The notes under the pieces are model-generated. The model was not told the DNA's origin, made no database searches, and saw only the letters and a list, made by a program, of their open reading frames with translations. DNA of 64,000 nucleotides from Diplosphaera chodatii (Eukaryota; Chlorophyta; Trebouxiophyceae; Prasiolales; Stichococcaceae): the NCBI GenBank assembly GCA_032358165.1, contig JAALGY010000028.1:62001-126000 (forward strand), written 5' to 3'. This document shows positions 1 to 10,407 of the stretch, one piece after another. Both the position numbers and the translations under genes were made by a program. Every line of letters starts with the position of its first letter. Position 1 is the first letter of the stretch.

Positions 1-1121
1 GGGCAGCTGAGGAACCTGGGCTGTCTCATGCATAGACGGTTTCAGTCGCACGGGATGCAAGGATCGTGATATTGTGGTGTCAACGCTAGTGAGCTGTATA
101 CGCACCTTCAGGGAGGTCCTGCAGTGGGACTGGCGGCCCATATGGCGATGTGCCTGCCTGCACTCAGGACGCATGAATCTTGCTGACATGAAACAAGGTG
201 ACATGTATGTATGGCCGGGCCAAAGCGCATGCCTGCTGAGAAACCTGCCGGTCTGCTTAAAACAGTGGCAGTGGCCTCAACAACAGGTGTAGTCTGTATT
301 ACAACGCAAACATTATGTGTTTGGTGCTGCAACACACCGGTGGCGTGGTCGAGAAGAAGGGCGATGCAACGTGCGGCGGCTGCAGAAGCAGCAGATACAA
401 GACTTCATACATACAGGTGCAGGCTCATGCGCCGACAGTATGTTATTACGCAGTGGATGCAGCTGCGGCAAGACCTGCAGTTGCTGGCAGGCACCTACCG
501 GCCCGCTGGCAGGGAAAGGCACCCCTGGCGCCTACAAGACATGCAAGCACACTCTTCCTGAGGCACTGCTTGAACCATGCTGGCTGCTTGCTGTGCAGCA
601 ACAGCATTCAGCAGCTGCTCCCAGCAGACGAAGCTCCTGCTTGAGCAGGCACGCATGGTGTCTGCCGCCTGTGGCGAGACGCACCGGCTGCCCTGTAGCG
701 GCGTACTGCGCGCCAGGGCCCATGCTGTTCAGCTTTTCCAGCTGCCCCCGGTGCCACACTGTGCGCGCCTGCAACACGTGCGTGAAGTGGAGCGTGTGGA
801 AACTTCTGCCGCAACTTGGCTCGGCCAGTACTGTGTATGTCTTAGAGCTGGCACCACTGTGTGTGGTTGACATTATTGGCAGCACCCACAACAGATATAC
901 AGGCAGCAGCACTCGTAGAAAGCAGCAGTCCCACATGTGTAACCCCGCCCAAGGCTTCCCGCACTTGCCTCGATGTCTGAGACCCAGGCGATGCACAGGA
1001 ATACCAGCGGGATGCCTGCAGTTTGCAGTATTATCCATCATGGCCCGCTGGTGTTTCTGCATCTGTTCTGCCGCACTCGGGATTTTTTCCGAGAGTGGCA
1101 AAGACTTAACACTGTGCACAC
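1..1121. other. Left edge, no supported gene
   Basis: I see no exon chain with protein-like composition here. Long open frames on both strands (for example about 317-1150 on + and 532-1257 on -) encode Cys-, His- and Arg-rich random-looking sequence with no family resemblance, and they overlap each other. The part next to 1122 is the probable 3' flank of the small minus-strand gene. Confidence 0.5.
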
Positions 1122-1717
1122 TTATGGGAGCGGATCCCGGACACTCATAGCATCGAAGGCAGGTGCAAGCATGGGTGCATGGTCCGCACCGATGATGATG
1201 AAGCACAGCGGCACCGCGATGACTGAACAGAAGGGTGAACACGGTTAATCTGAGCACTCTGGAGGGTGGTAGCAGGAGAGTGTCTGTGGCTCAAAACAGA
1301 GTTCCGGGGGTGATGTGCAACGAGCATGCAAACAATGCCGCACCAAGCAGGCAAAACCAGGCCCACAAGTTCTCCTTGCGCAGTTGCTGCATCGCAAACA
1401 CAGAGCACGTCTATGCAGACACGTGCCGAAGTCCGTGTGATCTAGCCAGCGCCACAAGAGGCTGGAGCCCGCTCCAGTGCTGTCAAGCTGCATGCATGCT
1501 GGCCAGCTGCTGAACAGACCAGTCCATCCACACAGACCTGGGCTCTCAATTGACTGATCAGACCTACACCTATAACCGCTCTAGAAACATGCAGCCTGCA
1601 CACCTTCAGCTGCTCGATGTGGTACTGCGCGCCAACGGAGCGCCGGGTGGGCACAAACGGCATGTTCGCCTGCGAGTTCAGGCCCCGCGGCGGCAGCGGC
1701 GGCGGCACGCCACTCAT
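1122..1717 (-). CDS. Tentative 81-residue single-pass membrane protein
   Basis: Not recognised. Three exons fit in frame: 1717-1604, 1374-1344 (31 nt) and 1222-1122. The start is the ATG at 1717, the donor after exon 1 is AAG/gtgtgc, and the acceptors are gcgcaag and tgttcag. The product begins MSGVPPPLPPRGLNSQ, has a polar segment with VPTRRSVGAQYHIEQLK, and then one continuous hydrophobic helix (about residues 41-58, WAWFCLLVIAVPLCFIIIGA) that is formed only when the 31-nt micro-exon is joined to exon 3. A short tail ends SVRDPLP. The continuous helix across two junctions and the closed frame are the support. The open frame extends upstream of 1717, so a longer N-terminus is possible. Which organelle membrane it uses cannot be told. 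Confidence 0.4.
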
Positions 1718-2682
1718 GGTTGCTCGCGCCACCTGGCTCAGCCCGTGCCGTGTGCCGGCAACCAGACTCTGCTGCGCGCCCGCAGCGTGCCCAGCACACG
1801 GATGGAGTGCCAGCAGGTGCTGGTGCGCGTGCTGCAGCTCAGCGTTCACCGGCGGCCCGCAACTCAGCCGCCAGCAGGACTGCGTCGCTGTGTCAAATTA
1901 CTAGTCTGTGGCACTGGGCGCTGGTGTGCTGCAGTTGTGTTGACTAGATGTCAGTTTGTCTGCCCACCACTGACAGCCGAGTAGTCCGCAGAGTGCACTG
2001 AGCAGTCGATCGAGTCGGACAGGAGGCAACCACCTGCCATTGGCCCGAATGTCACAGGTGCTGAGGCTGATTGCAAAGCACAAACGCTGTCTTGTCGCGG
2101 TCTGCTGGCTGCAAGGGGTGCCGCCTGTTGGTCTGCATTTTCATCGGCAATGCCGCCGTCTGTGGAATCGGCGGTGTCAACTGCATCTTCCTGCCGATGC
2201 AGCCATTGGTTTGCATGAGTGATGTCGAACACCCAGCTGCATGCAGCTTCCTTACCAGATGCGATGTCACCCAACGGTGTATATGTCCAGGCGATAGCCT
2301 GTTTCCAAGGGTTTCAGGCTCATGATACTATACAGGGTTCGAAGAGCTGAACACAGTTACGGTGCTTAGCTGGAATGGAATTTTATGCCCTTTGGTGACA
2401 CATGCATTTGCATGTTGCACCGAGTGCAGCAGATCACCCCGCCGTTGTTTGCCGTCTCTTGCAGACAATCCCCACTCCTGCTCACCCCTTGCAGCTCAGC
2501 GGCGCCTTTGCTGCTGCTGCCAGAGCCGCTGCCGCTCATCGTCAGAACACCCTCTGCCCTTGCCAGCTTTTCGGCGGGTGCAGGCGGCACCTGTTGTCAA
2601 TGCTGACAGGCTTTGTCTAAAACGCTGCGCTGTCCCAGCAGCTCTGCACTGCGCCAGACGCTGCAAAAGTGCCGACCACTAT
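1718..2682. other. Intergenic between small gene and GMP synthase
   Basis: About 960 bp between the 3' end of GMP synthase (stop at 2683-2685, minus strand) and the start of the small minus-strand gene. It should hold the GMP synthase 3' UTR and the promoter of the small gene. I see no further exon. A minus-strand open frame continues from exon 1 of the small gene to about 1849. Confidence 0.45.
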
Positions 2683-5600
2683 CTATTCCCACTCGATGGT
2701 TCCCGGCGGCTTGGAGGTGATGTCGTACACCACCCGGTTGACGCGCGGCACCCGGTTGCAGATGCGCGCCGACACCTCCCGCAGCTCCGCGTTCGTGAAC
2801 TCGTACCTGCAGCGTGCAGCATGAAGCCAATCGGCACCAGGGACGACACACATCATCGGGCCTTGTACACAGTGGACGCATCAGCAAGCAGAGGTGCGAT
2901 GCAACGCTGCGCTGCTGCGCACGACACAGCAGGGCACCTAGAACGGAAAGAACACTGCCAGCAGGGTATCAACGGGGATGGGCGCCCTGAGCTGGCGTGC
3001 TGTGGACTCACCAGTCTGCTGTCATGCCGTCTGATGAGGTCACCGCCCGCAACGCCACGACATGCGAGTGCGTCCGCTGGTCGCCCTGTAGCACACCCAG
3101 CCTCACAACATCACCATTAAACACAATGCAGCTGAGACAGAGCCGCTTGGGTGTGACAGCGGTTTGGCTGCCGGCCGCAGAACTTCTGCCGGCCGCAGAA
3201 CTTCCATCAGTGCATCCCACAGTGTAGCAGGAGAAATTTTCCACCTGCACGCCGACTGAGCGTACGTCCAGGAAGACCGCGAACGCCTGCCAGATCTTGT
3301 CGTACAGGCCGCGCTCCCTGATGAAGTCGATGTAGATCTCGTCCACCTGTGGGTGAACCACGTCTGCTATGCAGATGTGCGAATGTGCAGGTGCGCAACA
3401 CGCAAAGGTCAGTCAAGTGCGAGCGGCACCCTGCTTCGACTACAGTGCCACTGAGTCAGCTGCAAACATCCGGCTGTTGACCAGAGCCCAGACCTCGCGC
3501 AGCACGTCCAGGTGGTCAGCGGCCGTGACATCGCCCAGCACACGCACAGCGAGGCCGGGCCCCGGGAAGGGGTGCCGCGCGACAAAGGACTCCGGCACGC
3601 CCATCGCCGGCAGCCGCCCCAGCGCCCGCACCTCATCCTGTACACAGTGCAGGCTCGTGTGGCTGCGTCCGTTACGCAACATGGTGGACAGCCTGCGCAC
3701 AGGCGGCAACAGCTCTACCGCAGTGCCCAGCAGCACATGCGCCAGACAAAAGGCTGCTGGCGCAGCCATTGCTCTGTCTGCAAAGCTGCCCCGCAGCCAG
3801 AGCCAGCCAGAGTCCCCGTTGGCATTCCCGCCGCTGAGCCCACCTTGAACAGCTCCCGCAGCGGCTCGATGAGCGAGAACTGGAGGTCCTTGGGCAGGCC
3901 GCCCACGTTGTGGTGGCTCTTGATGGTGTGCGACTTGCCCTTGGCCTTGGCCGCGCCCGGCGGCGGGCAGGACTCTATGACGTCCGGGTACAGGGTCCCC
4001 TGCAGTATGGGAACGACTTGTCATCTTGCATGTCAACCAGATGCGGTGCTTCACAGCAGCAACACCACCACTACACAGCCTGTGTGCAAGTGCAGGTATG
4101 CGGCCAGCTGCTCATCCACGCAGACTGCATTAGGCACCAATAGGATCCTGGCAGAACATCTGCAGAATGCCCATATGTACATGTAACAGCTATAAGTCGC
4201 AGCCAGGGCGCGCAGGCGTCACCTGCACGAGGAAGCGGGGCTTGACGCCGTGCCGCTGCTGCAGGCCGCGCGCAAACTCGTCGAACACGCGGATGAAGCC
4301 CGCGCCAATCGCCTTCCGCTTTGCCTCGGGATCCACCACGCCCTGCAGCCAGACACGGTGCCGTCAGCTGTACCATATGACCAGGTGCAGGCACTGTTGT
4401 GGCAGCGCAAAGAGTGCGGTGGCCATGGCGGATGTTGAGCAGAAGAGCTCTTTCCCTCCAGGCGCACACCTGCCATGCTAGCGCTGCCAGCATGCTGACT
4501 GGCAGCTGTTTTCCATGAACGACGCTGTGATGAGGGTGAAGAGCTGCTTCGTGCACCCCTTTCGCACCTTCAGCGTCGCCATCATGGTGGCGGTGTCGTC
4601 GACCATGGTGACCGGCAGGTGCAGGTGGTCCTTGAACGTCTTCATCACCCGCTCTGCCTCCTGCACAGTTCAGGGGGCGAAGATCTGACAAATCCTGCTT
4701 GCAATTGCTATGGCAAGCGCAAGGGGTGCTGGGTGCAGTGTTCCCCCGCATCAGGGCCACCACTGCACAGCGACAGGGGGCCAGCTGTCGATGGCAAACA
4801 CTAGAGAGTGATGGCTTGCGGCAGTGCATCCGAGCAAAACCTAAGCCCTGGGGTGTCCCCCACCTTGTACCGCAGAAGGCCGTTGTCCACGAACACGCAG
4901 TGTAGTCGGTCGCCCAGCACCTGCAACAGACAGCAGGTTCAGTCCAGGGCCTCCGAACGGAGGCAAACGCCATCGTGCATCGAATCCAGCTGCCAGCGGC
5001 GTGTGCAAGTGTCAAGTCGCAATCCCTGCAGCCCAGGCGCACCGGCTGCCACGACAGGGTGCGACCGCGGTGCAAGCACTGACCGGCAAACCCGTTGCAG
5101 CTCAGGGTGGGCAGCCGCTGCGCACCTTGTGCACCAGCGTCGCGGCGACGGTGCTGTCGACGCCGCCGCTGAGGGCGCAGATGACGTGCTCCTCCGGGCC
5201 GACCTGCAGTCATGGTGCTAAACCCTGCTCATTATGCCAAACCGTGCAGTCATGATGCAACTTTGTACCGTGTGGACGTTCCACATTGAGCATCAGGCAC
5301 GACAGGTTCAGCGGCCACGACCCTGTGTCTGGGGGCCTTTATTTGAGGCTGCAATGCTGAGGGCGAAGCCTCAGGTGCAGCCCGTCAAACGAGCACTCTG
5401 AAGCAGCATCGACACATGGCACCACTGCACTACCCCCTCACCAGCTGGGCGATCTTGGCCATCTCCTCCTCCAGCACGTTCTCCATTTTCCAGTCCGCCG
5501 GCACCTTGGCGATGTCGAACAGGAAGTGGCGCAGCATGTCCCGCCCCCGCCTGGTGTGGTGCACCTCCGGGTGGTACTGCAGCCCGAAGAAGCGGCGCTG

Positions 5601-7098
5601 CGGGTCCTCCACGCCCACGATCGCCCCCTGCAACGTGTTTGGAAACGCCTGCTGAGGCTCCTGCCAAGGCATGCGCACTTGTCTGCTGTGCAGCTGGCGC
5701 CTGCAGCGGCTGAGGGCATCGCTGCAGACCGCCCAACGAGACGGGGCGGCACCCTGACAGGAGAAGGGCCGTGATGCTCCAAGACCCAGCCACCATGAGC
5801 TGCGCTTTGTGTAGCTTCACCAGCGTCGCAGCTGACGTTTGCTGCCTCACTTGCTTCACTTCACAAGCACGCATCATGTGCCAGTAGGCACTCTCTTGGA
5901 GCAGACCGCCATCTGCCAGTATGGTCACCTGGTCGCTCTTGGCGACCACCGAGAAGCCGGGCGGCAGCTCTACCACGCTGTCACCATGGCTCATCCACAC
6001 GTCCTCCCGTGCATCGGGCTCGCCGTAGGCGTACAGCACGCTACCCGCTGTGGTCCTGCGCAGAAGCAACCGGGTTACGCTGACACGTCCTGACGCGACG
6101 TGCCAATCAAGCCTGGAGTCATGCGCACTGCAAAGGTGCGAGGCGCCCTGTGAATTGGCGCCAGCATGGACTAGATGCTTCTGGGGGTCTGATGCAACAT
6201 CTGCACCTTCACGCTTTGGCAAGCTCCAACAGCCAGCCCCATGTGTGTTTGAGACGGCGTGTGGTAACGCACAGTCTGAACAGGGGGCTCACTGGATGGG
6301 CATCGGCCCGTACTCCCCGTCGCCCGCCTCCACCCGCCCGCCCTCCAGGCTGTGCACCAGCAGCTGCATGCCGTAGCAGATGCCCAGCACCGGGATGCGC
6401 TTCTCGGCCACATACTCCAGGAGCCCCTGCAGCGACCACAGCGCAGCAGTTACCATCTTAAGTAATCTTAAGTAGCACCAACACCTGCTGCTGCAACCAG
6501 AGCCAACTTGACAGCACCAGCAAACCAGGTCAAGATGCGCTGCAGCAGCCGTCGTGCTTTTATGCAAAGGGATTTTTTCTGCCAGTTACCTGGGGCAGCC
6601 GCGGTGCGTCGGGCACGTGCACCGACTCCGGGCCGCCGCTGAGGATGATGACCCTTGGGTCCGCCTCCCTGATCTCCTCCTGCGCATGCCGGGTGCGCAC
6701 TCCGTCAGTGCTCGCATGCGCAGCCTTGCATGTGAGCTGGCGCAGCTGAAGGGCAATCACATTGAAGTGGCGAGCGGCGCGTGCAATCAGCTGCTCAGCC
6801 GTGCATGCAGCAGTCATCTAGCCGCATGCGGGATCGGCTGAGCGGCAGGAACGGCTCTGGCGGCATATCCCCTCACCAGCGTGGCGTCTGCGGGCTTCAG
6901 CATGGAGTAGACGCCCAGCTCGCGCACCCGCCGCCCGATCAGCTGCGTGTACTGCGACCCAAAGTCCAGCACCAGCGCCACCGCGTGCTGCTGGAACAGC
7001 GCCAGCCGGGCGCGCTCCCCGGCGTGGCCGTTGGCCAGGCCCGCCTCCACGTCCGTGTCGCCCGCCGCGTGCCGGCTGCTCTCCGCGGGGGCCGCCAT
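2683..7098 (-). CDS. guaA: GMP synthase (glutamine-hydrolysing), 14 exons
   Basis: Converts XMP, ATP and glutamine to GMP, the last step of de novo guanine nucleotide synthesis. Exons (minus strand, high to low): 7098-6877, 6679-6590, 6426-6293, 6055-5929, 5627-5442, 5203-5126, 4920-4864, 4660-4568, 4342-4223, 3999-3844, 3637-3494, 3346-3245, 3085-3012, 2806-2683. They join in frame to 568 residues, slightly above the usual ~525 because of a 20-40 residue N-terminal extension. The N-terminal amidotransferase carries the nucleophile Cys121 (GICYG), His210 and Glu212 (YHPEV). The ATP-pyrophosphatase domain has the P-loop SGGVDST at 265-271. The C-terminal dimerisation domain ends [16 protein letters not shown], the canonical terminus. 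The start at 7098 has a good context (gccATGGcg); the frame stays open to 7173, which would add an Arg-rich leader. It shares an upstream region with the mL45 gene. Confidence 0.95.
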
Positions 7099-7836
7099 GG
7101 CGGGCCGGCGGCGGCGGCGGCGGCAGCGGCGCTGAACAAGTGCCGAGCTGTGTTTGGGTGCCTCGCTATGCACGTGTTACAAGGAACACCAGCAAAGCAG
7201 GTCTGCGGCAGTGCTGCACCGGGATCAGAGCTGGCTCTGAGATCGCTGCAGTGCAGTGGTAAGGGATGCCTCCAAAATCAAAAGTTGCAAATCGAAGCTG
7301 ATCACCGCGGCAGCCGCCGATGTCTCTCAAGCGGCGCTGCGAAACCCAGTGCAGTAGATTGGAATGCAAGCAAAGCAGTTGAACATGCATTTGATTGCGA
7401 CTGTGAGCAGCAGTCGGTGGCACGTGCAGCATCCTCTGCTGCCGCTGTTTGCGATCTGCAGGCTAGCTACAGGCCTGGCTGATGAATTTGCAGCACAGTC
7501 ACTACCAGATGTTGCCAGACAGTCACATCCATGCAGAGGGCGCCGGAGCACAAACCTGCTCCATTCCCATCGAAGTCACAAACATGCATGCTCTGACGCA
7601 CTGTGCAGTCGGATAACAAATCGGTTGCACTTTGCTTGTCGCGATTGCACTTTACAACGCCTTGTAGGGCCGCAGACACAGGCAGCCCGTGCCACACCTG
7701 ACCCTTTTGTCATAAGGCTGTCGCGCCGCCAGTGGTATGCATGCATGCATGCGCTTTATCAGACAGTACAGTCTACGCATCGGCATGACCAGCACACGCA
7801 CGCCTGCTAACAAGTGCTGCATAGTGCCTTTTCGCC
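7099..7836. promoter_or_regulatory. Divergent intergenic region, GMP synthase / mL45
   Basis: About 740 bp separate the oppositely oriented start codons, so both promoters must lie here. A self-complementary run of TGCATGCA units occurs at about 7738-7752. I see no clear TATA box and no exon. Confidence 0.5.
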
Positions 7837-9977
7837 GTGCAGGCTGTCGGATCGAGGAGCATGCGGCACGCAGCACAGACTGCATGGCAGGTCGCACGTC
7901 AGCATGCAGCCGTAGGCCAACCCTGTAGATCAGCAGCCGAGCTGTTGAAGCTGCAGCAGCCGGGGCAGTCCTGGTGCCTACCACCGCTGCGGTGCCTGAG
8001 CCATTCATTCGGCGCCCCCGGCAGCAGTGGCAATGGTCCAGGCACCTGCCGAGCCGTCGGCGATGCCTTCGGCAGCCCGCTGCTGCGCACCGCCGCTGTC
8101 CGTGAGCCCAGTGGCCGGGGAAACAGCCAGCTATCAGCGACGCTACCACACAGCATGCAGCTATTGACCACAGGCGCGCCCGCCAGTCACACCAGTCCGC
8201 TGCTGGGAAGCGGCGGCTGCCAAGCATCGGCCGCAGCCAGCAGCGCAGGGTACAGCCCTGCGCACCACACACCGTTCGCCGCACGGCAGGCCCAGGCAGT
8301 GGCAGACGGGCGTGCCAGCTCGCGGCGGTACAGTCCCAACATGCAGCACTACAGGGCCTTTGCTGGCACGCAGCACTACAGGGCCTACGCCTCAAGGGCG
8401 GCGCAGGCGCTGAGCAAGGGGCACGCGGCGGGGCCCGCCGGCGGGCAGCAGGTCACCATGCGCATCTCGGTGGCCAGCCCCAACCAGCTGGCGGAGCCCT
8501 ACACGTGAGCCTTCAGGGCTCAGTTAGCTTGCCAGCATGCAGGTTGGTCCTGCTCTGCTGCAGGGCTGTCGTGAACGGCAGCAGACCACCTGAGCTCCGG
8601 AATGATGGACGCTGCTGTCCGCAGCGGCACGCCGCCGAAGCTGCCGTTCCTGCGGGCCTGGTTCACGCCAGCGGGGTGGCGGGACCGGTGGGCGCGCGGC
8701 ATGGCGGGCGCCAAGAGCATGTACACCATCCGCGCGTGAGCCGTTGCACCCTGGGTCCCCGCACAGCCGTCTGGGATGTAGCAGATGTACAAGCAGAGTG
8801 TGTCGATCGAAGATGCAAGGGGCGTCCGGCAAGAGCATGTACACCGTCCGCGTGTGAGTGTCCCCCACACCCTGGCCCCCGCACAGCCAGCCAGCCAGCC
8901 AGCCGCCCTCTGAACCCCAGCAGTGTTTGCAGCAGTTTGCACCCCCAGACCCCTTGATGTTGAAGGGTCGTCACTGCATGCTGGGCTGTGGGCCCGGGCG
9001 CCCGCTTGTGTGGGCCCCGCTGCCTGGCTGAAGACGAGTCGCCCTCGTTTTTGCGTGCCGCAGGTGCAAGAAGAACATAGAGGGCTTCACCCTGCCGGGC
9101 TTCAAGGCGGAGGCGCTCAAAACCTACAGCGCCATCTGCGCCTCGCTGGCGACCGGCAACGTCAACGCCCTGCGGCAGGTGGGCCGACTCACATGCAGGT
9201 GCTGGGTGCAGTCTGCATTGCTGGCCCCCGCCACCGTTCCGCATGCCGGCTGCAGTGCGTGCCCGACAGCCTCAGCACCGCGTGCGGCATGCTGAGTAGG
9301 TGTAACGATCAGTGCCACGATGGCAGGTTGTGCCTCTTCCGTTTGGGCGGTTTGATGACGCACACAGAAGGACGCCTTCATTCTCGCTGCAATGTCTGAC
9401 GTCCGCTGCGCTGCCGCCTGCAGCTGACGACCAGCGGCGTGTTCGGCGAGATGAAAAAGGAGCTGCGCAACCGGGAGGCCGCCGGCTGGTCCCGCGTCAG
9501 CTGGGGCCTGGTGCAGAAGCCGGAGCTGAGTGAGATGGCGGTGGTGCACGGCCGCCTCATCTACATGAACCCCAAGGTGAATCCGAATATATGTTGCCTT
9601 GCGCTGCGCCAGCAGTAGACTGCCATTTGAATGCTGCACAAACCGTGGTCATTTCGGCCTGCACATATCCTCGGGCTGCATGAGGGCGCTAATTCAGCGT
9701 GTCTGCACAGTATGTAGCGCTGAAAGCAGAGTTGAGATGCTGACGACCTGCTCGCCACTCGCCCCTGCAGGACGACTCGAGCGCCTTTGCGCAGCTGACG
9801 GTGCGGCTGAGCAGCACGCAGCGCTTTGCGGCGTACGACGCGCGGGGCAGGCTGGTGGCGGGGGACCCCGACGGCACCATCCCCGTGACGGACCTGTGGG
9901 TGTTTGAGGTCTCGCTGCGCAAGAGCGTCGCCAACCGGTGGCGGCTGGCCGCGCGGCTGAACCCGGCGCTCAAATGA
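7837..9977 (+). CDS. Mitochondrial ribosomal protein mL45 (Tim44-like)
   Basis: Probable component of the mitochondrial large ribosomal subunit near the exit tunnel. Exons: 7837-8504, 8625-8735, 9064-9178, 9424-9576, 9771-9977, giving 417 residues in frame. The first ~200 residues are Ala/Gln/Ser/Arg-rich with few acids and look like a mitochondrial presequence plus a low-complexity linker; they include a short internal repeat QHYRAFAG/QHYRAYAS. From about residue 223 the sequence resembles the Tim44/mL45 fold: PKLPFLRAWFTPAGW, KKNIEGFTLPGFKAEALK, LTTSGVFGEMKKELRNR, and a C-terminal strand set ending VTDLWVFEVSLRKSVANRWRL. The start is uncertain; an in-frame ATG (MRHAAQTAW) lies a few codons downstream. 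Intron 2 contains a copy of the end of exon 2. Alternative: a Tim44-family import protein, less likely given the length and ending. Confidence 0.8.
8706..8889 (+). repeat. Tandem copy of exon 2 end inside mL45 intron 2
   Basis: About 8706-8768 (end of exon 2, its gtgag donor and the first intron bases) is repeated with changes at about 8822-8889, an offset of 118 nt. The copy keeps aagagcatgtacacc, a cgtgtgagtg donor-like end and the following ccctgg-ccccgcacagcc tract. The first copy is taken as the real exon because its donor phase joins exon 3 in frame. Confidence 0.75.
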
Positions 9978-10407
9978 GACGGCACTGCTAGTAGTGGGGC
10001 GGGTGTGGCTTTGACGTAGCTGTGGCTGCTGCTCCAACGGAACAAGATGCTTGCAAACGGCTGAACCGTTGCCCGTCTCGTCTGGCAGTGCAACTACAAC
10101 GTTGCACACACTGCCGCATGCTGGTTCACAGGCATGACGGCTGGGGATTTGGCCAAACGTAAGAGGCTTGGCTTGCATCAGGCCGTTCAAACATCAACTG
10201 GCAAATCAATCAACAAGGTGTGGGTCTCAGCAGTGAGCACCATTCAACAGCACCATGCTGCAGTGAGTCTGCATGCATCTGTATGGCATGGCCATCAACG
10301 TGCAAGGTAATTACTCGGTGCTACCAACAACTATCTGTCTCCTGCTGGGCCTGCGATAACGTGTAGAAGCCGCCGCCGCAGCACGAGCTGGAAGTGTGCG
10401 GCTGACT
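9978..10407. other. Convergent 3' ends, mL45 / SET gene
   Basis: About 430 bp between the stop codons of two converging genes, expected to hold both 3' UTRs. I found no TGTAA-type polyadenylation signal close behind either stop and no additional exon. Confidence 0.45.

Noticed and set aside
317..1257. Overlapping 277- and 241-codon frames at the left edge
   Set aside because: Opposite strands over the same DNA, Cys/His/Arg-rich and without family resemblance; likely chance frames.
7738..7752. TGCATGCATGC run as a specific regulatory site
   Set aside because: Similar TGCATGCA strings recur across the window, including introns and 3' flanks, so it is probably a compositional repeat.
8822..8860. 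Possible extra exon of mL45
   Set aside because: It is a tandem copy of the end of exon 2; including it would repeat the KSMYT segment and no acceptor gives the right phase.
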